Of a stretch of 14,418 nt of DNA, positions 7,350-13,702 are shown piece by piece (position 1 is the stretch's first letter; each line of letters begins with the position of its first letter). Location of the stretch: contig JALTEW010000512.1 in the NCBI GenBank assembly GCA_027073795.1, positions 1 to 14,418 of the forward strand, written 5' to 3'. The position numbers and the translations under genes were made by a program. The DNA is from a bacterium. Its GTDB lineage: Bacteria > Desulfobacterota > S145-22. The notes beneath the pieces were generated by a model, which searched no databases, was not told where the DNA came from, and saw nothing but the letters and a program-made list of their open reading frames with translations.

Positions 7350-8324
7350 TCAACTCACCCGTATCCTCGGATCCGCGATGGCATAGGAGATATCGGCAAT
7401 GAGATTGCCAAGCAAGGTCAAAACCGCCCCGATGACCAGCATTCCCATAATCAGGGGATAATCCCTCGACATGACCCCATTGTAGAAGAGCTGGCCCATT
7501 CCCGGAATGGCAAAGATGGTTTCGAAGATAACGCTTCCGCCTATCAGGCCGGGAATGGAAAACCCGAGAATGGTAATGATTGGGAGCAGGGCGTTGCGAA
7601 AGGCGTGAATATAAATCACCCGCCACTCGCTTAACCCCTTTGCACGCGCCGTGGTGATATAGTCTTGGCGGATTACCTCCAGCATATTGGAGCGCATGTA
7701 ACGGGAAAACCCGGCCAATCCCCCGAAGGCGGAAATCAAAACGGGCAGCAGAAGATGCCTTGTCAGATCCCAGAATTTCCCAAGGGCGCTCATATACGGA
7801 TAGCCCATGGAGCGAATTCCTGAAATCGGCAACCAGTGGAGATGGACGCCAAACAGCATCATGCACAACAAGGCCAGCCAGAAGGTCGGCATGGCGAAAC
7901 CGATAAAGACGAACAGGGTTGCAGCATGGTCAAAAAGGGACCCCTTGTGCGTGGCTGAGTAGATGCCGATGGGAAGAGAAACAAGGATAATTAAGATCAG
8001 GGAAAGGATGTTAATGGTTACGGTAATAGGAATTCTTTCTTTAATTTTGGCGATGACGGGCCTGCCATCTGGAGCAAACGAATTGCCGAAGTCGAGCAAA
8101 GCAACCCGCCTCAGCCAGAGCCCGTACTGAACAATGAGGGGTTTGTCCAGGCCATAGTAAGACCTCAGCCGCTGGCGAACCTCGGCCGTGATTTTCGGGT
8201 TCAGGTCCGTTGCCAGCCCCGTTGGTTCCCCCGGCGCGAGGTGTATCACCATGAAGGAAATCAGGGTAATCCCCAGCAGTAAGGGGATCATCCCTGCCAG
8301 CCGTTTGGCAAGGTAGGTGGTCAT
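7350..8324 (-). CDS. ABC transporter permease, OppB/DppB type (peptide/nickel family)
   Basis: A 324-residue inner-membrane permease with the OppB hallmarks. The N-terminus is short and cytoplasmic (YLAKRLAGMIPLLLGITLISF), then HLAPGEP, the LRSYYGLDKPLIVQYG segment (residues 53-68), and LLDFGNSF (77-83). The EAA loop DYITTARAKGLSEWRVIYIH runs at 221-240, followed by FRNALLPI, and the C-terminus is YAIADPRIRVS. It pairs with the OppC-like permease 1 nt downstream. The ATG at 8324 has no good SD upstream, unlike most genes here; the N-terminal homology still supports this start. It is the first gene of the leftward operon that ends in radA and the DUF1573 gene, and it is divergent from the tRNA-Ser gene. 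No binding protein or ATPase is encoded nearby, so the transporter must recruit components from elsewhere. Confidence 0.93.
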   Translation of the reverse strand: MTTYLAKRLAGMIPLLLGITLISFMVIHLAPGEPTGLATDLNPKITAEVRQRLRSYYGLDKPLIVQYGLWLRRVALLDFGNSFAPDGRPVIAKIKERIPITVTINILSLILIILVSLPIGIYSATHKGSLFDHAATLFVFIGFAMPTFWLALLCMMLFGVHLHWLPISGIRSMGYPYMSALGKFWDLTRHLLLPVLISAFGGLAGFSRYMRSNMLEVIRQDYITTARAKGLSEWRVIYIHAFRNALLPIITILGFSIPGLIGGSVIFETIFAIPGMGQLFYNGVMSRDYPLIMGMLVIGAVLTLLGNLIADISYAIADPRIRVS

Positions 8325-8430
8325 TAGGTGGGTAATTTAGCATGATTTTTACTTGGGTAAAAGAGGGGGAAACCAAACAGTAAAATAGAGGGAAAGACTG
8401 AGGGGATGCTCTGACCGAATTTTTTCTCTC

Positions 8431-8459
8431 TTTACATTTTTCTCCAGTTACTTTATAAG
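8431..8459 (+). promoter_or_regulatory. Sigma70-type promoter upstream of tRNA-Ser
   Basis: TTTACA at 8431-8436 and TATAAG at 8454-8459 are separated by 17 nt, which is a good -35/-10 pair. Transcription would start near 8466, about 18 nt before the tRNA 5' end. On the opposite strand of the same 159-nt divergent region (8325-8483) I found no convincing promoter for the oppB-like gene. Confidence 0.6.
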
Positions 8460-8483
8460 ATAAAGTTGCAAATTAAAGGGCAC

Positions 8484-8577
8484 GGAGAGATGGCCGAGTC
8501 GGCTGAAGGCGCTCGCCTGCTAAGCGAGTGTAGGGTTTAATCCCCTACCGAGGGTTCGAATCCCTCTCTCTCCGCCA
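8484..8577 (+). tRNA. tRNA-Ser (anticodon GCT)
   Basis: The 7-bp acceptor stem GGAGAGA (8484-8490) pairs with TCTCTCC (8567-8573), followed by discriminator G and an encoded CCA. The anticodon stem CTCGC/GCGAG encloses CTGCTAA with anticodon GCT, reading AGC/AGT serine codons. A long class II variable arm (TAGGG paired with CCCTA) and a T arm GAGGG-TTCGAAT-CCCTC complete the cloverleaf. The long variable arm fits serine. The anticodon is not TCA, so this is not the selenocysteine tRNA. Confidence 0.97.
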
Positions 8578-8604
8578 TAAACATTTTAAAGGAGGTACAG
8601 AAAA

Positions 8605-9180
8605 ATTAAACGCTTAACATCCATTATCTTGATTTTGGTTGTCGCTTCTTTCCTGGGAATTTCCTGCTCAAAGTCCAACTCCTCAACCCAGGAATCAAAA
8701 AAACAAACCCCTAAAATGGCCGCCAAGGCCGAGAGCAAGCCGACACCTTCTCCCTCTCCCGCCCCCTCCGCCAAGCCGGCACCGCCGGAAGGATTTCACC
8801 ATGGCGGTATGACCAAGATGGGAGACTTTGTTGTTCAGGTGCCTGAAGACGTCAAAAAAACATGGAAAAAGGTCATCCTTTCCATTCACACGATCAAGAC
8901 CCGGAAAGAGAGCAGCGTTGTTCTGCCCATTGGTAAAAAGACCACTGTTGCGGGAACCCCTTTTGAGATCGAAGTTTTGTATTTTCTCCCCAATTTTACG
9001 ATGGGTGGCTCACTCATTACCACAAAGGATAATGAGCAAAAAAATCCCGCGGCAAAGGTCAAAGTTTACCAGAAAGGTTCGCTGATCTGGACAGGGTGGC
9101 TTTTTCAGAAATTTCCAAAGGTTCATCCCTTTACACATGTTGATTACCACATCTTTCTGGTCAAAGGCCTGAAAGAATAA
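8605..9180 (+). CDS. DUF2155-type lipoprotein, probable ATT start codon
   Basis: A strong SD, AAAGGAGGT (8588-8596), is followed 8 nt later by ATT at 8605, in frame with the long ORF; there is no ATG or GTG in that position. Starting at ATT gives 191 residues beginning MKRLTSIILILVVASFLGISC, a textbook lipoprotein signal with a lipidated Cys at 21 (lipobox GISC, slightly off consensus). A Ser/Pro/Lys/Ala-rich linker (22-65) tethers a domain at about 70-190 that resembles DUF2155. Its C-terminal pattern NPAAKVKVY, WTGWLFQKFPKVHPFTHVDYHIFLV fits that family. The alternative TTG at 8629 has no SD and would destroy the basic N-region of the signal peptide. The gene sits 27 nt after tRNA-Ser and 23 nt before hisI. 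Function is unknown; DUF2155 assignment is from recall of the family pattern. Confidence 0.8.
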   Translation: MKRLTSIILILVVASFLGISCSKSNSSTQESKKQTPKMAAKAESKPTPSPSPAPSAKPAPPEGFHHGGMTKMGDFVVQVPEDVKKTWKKVILSIHTIKTRKESSVVLPIGKKTTVAGTPFEIEVLYFLPNFTMGGSLITTKDNEQKNPAAKVKVYQKGSLIWTGWLFQKFPKVHPFTHVDYHIFLVKGLKE

Positions 9181-9203
9181 TCGAAGACAGGTTCATTCAA
9201 GCC

Positions 9204-9578
9204 ATGAAGATTGATTTTAAAAAAGGGGATGGATTGGTGCCTGTTATCGTTCAGGACGATGAAACAGGTGATGTTTTAATGCTTGCCTATATGAATGAGG
9301 AGGCCTACGCCCAGACCCTGAAAACAGGAAAGGCCACTTACTGGAGCCGTTCGCGGCAAACCCTCTGGATAAAAGGAGAAACCTCCGGGAACGTCCAGGA
9401 GGTCAAAAAAATCTACATCGATTGTGATGAAGATACCCTTCTCCTCAGGGTTCATCAGGTGGGTGGGGCAGCCTGTCACACGGGCCACCGGAGCTGTTTC
9501 TACCGCATGATGGATGATAAAGGGACATTCAGAGAAATTGAACCCCCTGTGTTTAACCCGGATGAGGTATACAAATGA
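9204..9578 (+). CDS. hisI: Phosphoribosyl-AMP cyclohydrolase
   Basis: A 124-residue stand-alone HisI, without a fused HisE domain. It opens the adenine ring of phosphoribosyl-AMP, the third step of histidine biosynthesis, in the cytoplasm. Family motifs are LMLAYMNEEA (25-34), YWSRSRQTLWIKGETSGN (46-63), the Mg-binding DCDED at 73-77, and the zinc cysteines C74, C91 and C98 in CHTGHRSCFYR. The ATG at 9204 has only a weak, distant AGG upstream, so coupling to the lipoprotein gene may help its translation. Its stop overlaps the hisG ATG (ATGA), which shows the two are co-translated. Confidence 0.96.
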   Translation: MKIDFKKGDGLVPVIVQDDETGDVLMLAYMNEEAYAQTLKTGKATYWSRSRQTLWIKGETSGNVQEVKKIYIDCDEDTLLLRVHQVGGAACHTGHRSCFYRMMDDKGTFREIEPPVFNPDEVYK

Positions 9579-10450
9579 ATGAAATTCTTACGTTAGGTAT
9601 CCCAAAGGGGAGTCTGGAGTCCGCCACCATTGACCTGTTCAAACGGTCAGGATGGAAGATAACCGTCTATTCAAGAAACTATTTCCCGGGAATCGATGAC
9701 CCGGAGATCCGCTGTATCATGGCACGGGCTCAGGAAATGTCACGATTTGTGGAGCAGGGAACCCTGGATGTGGGACTGACCGGAAAAGACTGGATACTGG
9801 AAAACGGCTCAGATATCGTGGTGGTCACTGATCTCATTTATTCCAAGGCGAGTCAGAATCCCGCACGGTGGGTTTTGGTTGTTGCGAAGGATTCCCCTGT
9901 TCAGCGTTTAGAGGACCTCAATGGAAAGAAGATTTACACGGAACTTGTTCAGTTCACCCGGCGATATTTTTCGGAGAGGGGCATCGATGTCCAGGTCGAA
10001 TTCTCATGGGGTGCTACAGAGGCCAAGGTTCTCGAAGGCTTAGCTGACGCCATCGTGGAGGTCACAGAAACAGGCAGCACCATTCGCGCAAACGGGCTCC
10101 GCGTCGTTGAGGAACTGCTGGTTACCAATACCCAGCTCATCGCCAATAAGGCTGCATGGGAAACACCCTGGAAGAGAGAAAAGATTGAACAGATTGCCCT
10201 TCTGCTCACAGGCGCCCTGAAGGCTATGGGGATGGTTGGCATGAAGTTGAATGTCTCGAAGGGGCATCTCGACGATGTGATTAAACTCCTCCCAAGCCTC
10301 AATGCCCCGACGATCTCGCCGCTTTATCAGAGTGACTGGTTTGCTGTTGAAACGGTGCTTGAGGAGTCTAAGGTTCGCGACCTTATTCCCAGACTGCAAA
10401 AAGCGGGTGCAGAAGGGATTATTGAGTATTCACTGAATAAGATTATTTAA
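9575..10450 (+). CDS. hisG: ATP phosphoribosyltransferase, long form
   Basis: A 291-residue HisG of the long type, with a C-terminal regulatory domain (about residues 215-291), so no HisZ partner is needed. It condenses ATP and PRPP in the first, feedback-controlled step of histidine biosynthesis. Landmarks are the N-terminal IPKGSLESAT, the conserved VGLTGKDWI (66-74), and the PRPP-binding loop EVTETGSTIRANGL near residues 162-175. The C-terminal ACT-like domain has MGMVGMKLNVSKGHLDDVIKLLPSLNAPTIS as its recognisable start (quoted only as landmark, about residues 216-246). The ATG at 9575 overlaps the hisI stop by 4 nt, and GAGG lies 7 nt upstream inside hisI. A strong hairpin follows the stop. 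Confidence 0.97.
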   Translation: MNEILTLGIPKGSLESATIDLFKRSGWKITVYSRNYFPGIDDPEIRCIMARAQEMSRFVEQGTLDVGLTGKDWILENGSDIVVVTDLIYSKASQNPARWVLVVAKDSPVQRLEDLNGKKIYTELVQFTRRYFSERGIDVQVEFSWGATEAKVLEGLADAIVEVTETGSTIRANGLRVVEELLVTNTQLIANKAAWETPWKREKIEQIALLLTGALKAMGMVGMKLNVSKGHLDDVIKLLPSLNAPTISPLYQSDWFAVETVLEESKVRDLIPRLQKAGAEGIIEYSLNKII

Positions 10451-10451
10451 C

Positions 10452-10483
10452 AAAAAGGGCGGGGTTTTTTAAGCCCCGCCCTT
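10452..10483. terminator. Hairpin terminator between convergent hisG and ferredoxin genes
   Basis: A perfect 10-bp stem, AAGGGCGGGG (10455-10464) with CCCCGCCCTT (10474-10483), encloses a 9-nt loop. On the minus strand the stem runs straight into TTTTTG, a proper intrinsic terminator for the rpsB-to-ferredoxin operon. On the plus strand, after hisG, the hairpin is the same but the U-tract is poor, so termination there may be less efficient. Confidence 0.88.
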
Positions 10484-10506
10484 ATACAATGTAAGATCAA
10501 CACGAG

Positions 10507-10671
10507 CTATTTTTCCACAATTGCCTCAACGGGGCAGACCTCAAAACAGGTCCCGCATTCCGTGCATTTGTCCTGGTCAATTTTATAGATATCCCCTTCC
10601 TCGATAGCCTCGCTTGGACACTCTTCCGCGCATGTTCCACATGCTACACACTCATCCGTGATTATGTACAT
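10507..10671 (-). CDS. 2[4Fe-4S] ferredoxin (54 residues, clostridial type)
   Basis: A complete small ferredoxin from the ATG at 10671 to the TAG at 10507. Two canonical cluster motifs are present: C8, C11, C14, then C18-P, and C36, C39, C42, then C46-P. A low-potential one-electron carrier in the cytoplasm is expected. A G-rich SD (AGGGGGGTG) is about 8 nt upstream. The gene follows frr by 29 nt on the same strand and is the last gene before the terminator, so it is probably co-transcribed with the translation genes. It resembles in layout the ferredoxin domain of the EtfA encoded at the left edge. Its redox partners are not shown by the context. Confidence 0.93.
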   Translation of the reverse strand: MYIITDECVACGTCAEECPSEAIEEGDIYKIDQDKCTECGTCFEVCPVEAIVEK

Positions 10672-10700
10672 CTATTTCACCCCCCCCTTGACAAATTGTC

Positions 10701-11258
10701 TCAAATCTCCATCACCTCTTTTTCTTTTTCGGCGATCAACCTGTCAATTTCTTCCACGAAACTATCCGTCATCTTTTGTATTTCGTCCTGATTCTTTTTG
10801 AGCCCATCCTGCGATAGTTCCTTGTCCTTCTCCTTTTTCTTCACAAACTCATTGGCATCTCTCCGGATATTCCGAATAGCAATCTTTGCATTTTCGCCAA
10901 CGCGCTTGACAACCTTTCCCAGCTCCTTACGTCGCTCCTCTGTTAACTGAGGAATGGAAATACGGATAATTTTCCCGTCATTCGTGGGAACCAACCCAAG
11001 GTCTGATTTCAGGATCGCCTTTTCAACGTCCGAAAGGATGCTTGTATCCCAGGGCTGAATCGTGATCAAACGACTCTCCGGCACCGCCAACGTAGCGACC
11101 TGGTTCAGAGGGGTAGGCGTTCCATAGTAATCTACTTTGATTCCATCAAGCAGGGCAATGGACGCGCGCCCCGTTCTCACACGATTTAGTTCACTTTTCA
11201 AGGCCTCAATACTTTTTTGCATCTTTCCCCTGAATTCTTTTTCCCACTGTGGGTTCAT
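10701..11258 (-). CDS. frr: Ribosome recycling factor
   Basis: The 185-residue length is exactly that of the family. RRF, with EF-G, splits post-termination ribosomes. The recognisable core includes ALKSELNRVRTGRASIALLDGI (about 19-40, quoted as landmark ends), YYGTPTPLNQVATL (44-57), the ITIQPWD segment, and NDGKIIRISIPQLTEERRKEL with the RRDAN segment in the C-terminal helix. The ATG at 11258 is preceded by GAGGAG with 7-nt spacing. It lies 15 nt downstream of pyrH, the common arrangement pyrH-frr. Confidence 0.98.
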   Translation of the reverse strand: MNPQWEKEFRGKMQKSIEALKSELNRVRTGRASIALLDGIKVDYYGTPTPLNQVATLAVPESRLITIQPWDTSILSDVEKAILKSDLGLVPTNDGKIIRISIPQLTEERRKELGKVVKRVGENAKIAIRNIRRDANEFVKKKEKDKELSQDGLKKNQDEIQKMTDSFVEEIDRLIAEKEKEVMEI

Positions 11259-11273
11259 TCCTTGTCTCCTCAG

Positions 11274-11990
11274 TCACTTTACAAGGGTCCCCAGAGGGGC
11301 CCCCTTCATAACCTGTTTAAGATTTCCTTTCTTGAAAAGGTCGAAAACAATAATGGGAAGGTGATTATCCATACACATGGAGATTGCCGTCGTGTCCATT
11401 ACCTTCAGCCCCTTTTCCAGAACATCGAGATAAGTTAGTTCTTTGAAGCGCCTGGCATCCTCATGGGTCATGGGGTCTTTGTCATATACCCCATCCACCT
11501 TCGTTGCCTTCAAAATAACATCCGCCTGAATTTCAAGGGCGCGCAAGGAGGCAGTAGTATCCGTGGTAAAGTAAGGGTTTCCTGTGCCGGCAGCAAAAAT
11601 CACAATCCGACCCTTTTCCAGGTGCCGAATGGCACGGCGCCGGATATAGGGTTCGGCAATTTCGTGCATCTCAATCGCGGTCAAAACCCTGGTGAACACC
11701 CCCACGCGTTCGAGGGCATCCTGAAGGGCCAGGGCGTTAATGACCGTCGCCAGCATTCCCATATAGTCCGCCGTGGTCCGGTCCATCCCTCTCTCGGTCG
11801 CCGGCCCGCCGCGGAAAATGTTCCCGCCTCCAATGACAATGGCAATTTCTACGCCAAGGGCTTGAACCTCTTTTATTTCAGAGGCCAGCCTTTTAAGCAC
11901 CACCTCATCGATTCCAGAGTTCTGAGAACCACAGAGGCTTTCACCACCAAGCTTCAAAAGTATCCGTTTATATGGAAGACGCTCTGACAT
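11274..11990 (-). CDS. pyrH: Uridylate kinase (UMP kinase)
   Basis: A 238-residue amino-acid-kinase-fold enzyme that phosphorylates UMP to UDP with ATP. Visible motifs are KLGGES at 13-18, IGGGNIFRGG at 53-62, the UMP-binding region RTTADYMGMLATVINALALQ (71-90), GTGNPYFTTDTTA at 135-147, and the ATP-binding KVDGVYDKDP at 164-173. The ATG at 11990 has no good SD; only a purine-rich AAAAAAG precedes it. This is odd for an essential gene and suggests reliance on coupling from tsf, which ends 23 nt upstream. The N-terminal alignment supports this start. Confidence 0.97.
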   Translation of the reverse strand: MSERLPYKRILLKLGGESLCGSQNSGIDEVVLKRLASEIKEVQALGVEIAIVIGGGNIFRGGPATERGMDRTTADYMGMLATVINALALQDALERVGVFTRVLTAIEMHEIAEPYIRRRAIRHLEKGRIVIFAAGTGNPYFTTDTTASLRALEIQADVILKATKVDGVYDKDPMTHEDARRFKELTYLDVLEKGLKVMDTTAISMCMDNHLPIIVFDLFKKGNLKQVMKGAPLGTLVK

Positions 11991-12013
11991 GTCTTTTTTA
12001 ACCGAAACGACGC

Positions 12014-12622
12014 CTATTCGTCCTCAAGCCCCTCGCAGAGCTGATACCGGACAAACCTTCTGATAGAAATATTTTCTCCCAGTTTTGCGATGGTTTCCTG
12101 AAGTAAACCCTGAACTGTCTTGTCCGGATCCTTAATGAAGGGCTGTTCCAAAAGGCATATTTCGGACAGGTACTTGTCAAGTTTCCCTGTGACGATCTTG
12201 TCGATGATTTTTTCCGGTTTTCCAGATTCTTTGGCCTGCGTCGCATAAATCTTTTTTTCCTTCTCCTTAATCTCCTCAGGCACTTCCTCGCGCTTCACAT
12301 ATTGGGGGGAACTCGCGGCGATATGCATGGCAACATCCTTGACAAACTGCTTGAAGTCATCCGTTTTGGCAACAAAATCGGTTTCGCAATTCACCTCAAC
12401 GAGAACACCTATCTTTCCACCCGCATGGATGTAGGACCCTACCAATCCTTCGGACACGATCCTGCCGGCTTTTTTTGCCGCTTTCGCAAGTCCCCTTGTC
12501 CTCAGTATTTCGATTGCCTTATCCATATCTCCACCGGCCTCGGTCAGGGCACCCTTGCAATCCATAATCCCCGCCCCCGTCCGGTTTCTCAGTTCCTTAA
12601 CTTCTTTCGCTCCAACCGCCAT
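12014..12622 (-). CDS. tsf: Elongation factor Ts (short form)
   Basis: A 202-residue EF-Ts, the nucleotide exchange factor for EF-Tu. The N-terminal UBA-like domain reads VKELRNRTGAGIMDCKGAL (8-26), and the EF-Tu-contacting motif TDFVAK is at 81-86. It is shorter than the 283-residue E. coli protein, as is common for the short form with a reduced core and dimerisation region. The ATG at 12622 overlaps the rpsB stop by one base (TAATG), and the AGGAGG SD is inside the last rpsB codons, so tsf translation is coupled to rpsB. Confidence 0.97.
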   Translation of the reverse strand: MAVGAKEVKELRNRTGAGIMDCKGALTEAGGDMDKAIEILRTRGLAKAAKKAGRIVSEGLVGSYIHAGGKIGVLVEVNCETDFVAKTDDFKQFVKDVAMHIAASSPQYVKREEVPEEIKEKEKKIYATQAKESGKPEKIIDKIVTGKLDKYLSEICLLEQPFIKDPDKTVQGLLQETIAKLGENISIRRFVRYQLCEGLEDE

Positions 12623-13530
12623 TATACCTCCTCCTGAGCTTCAGCCTCTTTAGACACGGGCTCTTTTCCCTCTTCAGTAACTTCTTTTTCCCCTTCCCCA
12701 GGCGCCTCTTCCTGTGCTGCTTCGATCGTTTCAGGCTTTTCTTCCGGTTCAGGTCCCATTCCCATCTCCATAATGGATTTCTCCGGTGGTTCTGGTTCCT
12801 CCATTCCCTTGTCCTGTTCGGCCTGTATCATTTCTTCCCGGATCTGTTTTCCTTCCAGGACTGCATCGGCAATCTTCGAGCAGAAAAGACGGATAGCCCG
12901 AATGGCATCATCATTTCCTGGGATAGGGTAATCCACCTCATCGGGATCACAGTTTGTATCAAGAATCGCCACAACGGGAATATCCAGTTTTCTTGCCTCC
13001 GCCACGGCAATATATTCCTTCTTGGTATCTATAACGAATACAGCCTGTGGAAGATCATCCATGTTCTTGATGCCACCCAGTGACCGTTCCAGTTTGACCC
13101 TTATTTTCCTGAGCCGCAGCTTTTCCTTCTTGGGAAGGCTTTCGAAGATCACGCTGGTTTCACCGCTCTCCATCTCTTCCAATTTCTTAAGCCGATCGAT
13201 ACTCTTTTTGATGGTATGGAAATTCGTCAGGGTGCCCCCAAGCCAGCGGTGATTGACATAATGCATGCCACAACGGAGGGCTTCCTCACGGACCGAATCC
13301 TGTGCCTGTTTCTTTGTGCCGACAAACAAGATGCTTCCACCCTGCGCCACTGTGTCTCTGATAAAGTGATACGCCTTCTCAAAGAGAGGAACGGTTTTCT
13401 GGAGATCAATGATATAGATCCCATTTTTTGCCGCAAAGATGTAGGGTTTGGTTTTCGGGTTCCAGCGGCGGGTTTGATGCCCGAAATGGACACCCGTTTC
13501 CAATAATTGTTTCATGGTGATGACTGCCAT
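12622..13530 (-). CDS. rpsB: 30S ribosomal protein S2 with acidic C-terminal extension
   Basis: A 302-residue S2. Residues 1-231 align with the normal protein: LLETGVHFGHQTRRWNPK near the N-terminus, ILFVGTKKQAQ (67-77), NHRWLGGTLTNF (93-104), and the C-terminal VVAILDTNCDPDEVDYPIPGNDDAIRAI region (186-213, landmarks only). Residues 232-302 are an added low-complexity tail very rich in Glu and Pro, probably disordered. E. coli S2 has 241 residues. The ATG at 13530 is preceded by AAGGAGG. The gene is first in the rpsB-tsf-pyrH-frr block and has a structured leader that covers its SD. Confidence 0.97.
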   Translation of the reverse strand: MAVITMKQLLETGVHFGHQTRRWNPKTKPYIFAAKNGIYIIDLQKTVPLFEKAYHFIRDTVAQGGSILFVGTKKQAQDSVREEALRCGMHYVNHRWLGGTLTNFHTIKKSIDRLKKLEEMESGETSVIFESLPKKEKLRLRKIRVKLERSLGGIKNMDDLPQAVFVIDTKKEYIAVAEARKLDIPVVAILDTNCDPDEVDYPIPGNDDAIRAIRLFCSKIADAVLEGKQIREEMIQAEQDKGMEEPEPPEKSIMEMGMGPEPEEKPETIEAAQEEAPGEGEKEVTEEGKEPVSKEAEAQEEV

Positions 13531-13538
13531 TCAATCCT

Positions 13539-13588
13539 CCTTCGGTTTTTCTTCCTTCCAGCCTCGGGACACCCAGTGCCACCGAAGG
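13539..13588 (-). promoter_or_regulatory. rpsB leader hairpin that overlaps the Shine-Dalgarno (candidate autoregulatory site)
   Basis: On the minus strand CCTTCGGT (13588-13581) is perfectly complementary to ACCGAAGG (13546-13539). The 3' arm contains the first four bases of the AAGGAGG SD (13542-13536), so the helix competes with ribosome binding. An inner hairpin, GGCAC (13580-13576) with GTGTC (13572-13568) and loop TGG, stacks directly on the outer helix. Autogenous control of rpsB-tsf by S2 at a leader RNA is established in E. coli; that this structure does the same here is an inference. Confidence 0.5.
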
Positions 13589-13621
13589 AACGCCGGAAGT
13601 GATTTTTACAAATCAGCGCTC

Positions 13622-13650
13622 TTGTTAACACAGACTTTTTGTTTTTGCAA
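13622..13650 (-). promoter_or_regulatory. Probable promoter for the rpsB-tsf-pyrH-frr operon
   Basis: On the minus strand TTGCAA (13650-13645) and TAACAA (13627-13622) are 17 nt apart, and the -10 is preceded by TGT, an extended -10 element. The start would be near 13615, giving a leader of about 85 nt that contains the whole SD-overlapping hairpin. The -10 matches only half of the consensus. Confidence 0.45.
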
Positions 13651-13702
13651 GAGAAAGATTTCTGAAGATGTAAAATTCTCTACCTTAATTAACAGATTTC
13701 CA

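Noticed and set aside
8484..8577. Selenocysteine tRNA (selC), given the candidate selenoprotein nearby.
   Set aside because: The anticodon is GCT and the acceptor stem is 7 bp, so it is an ordinary tRNA-Ser.
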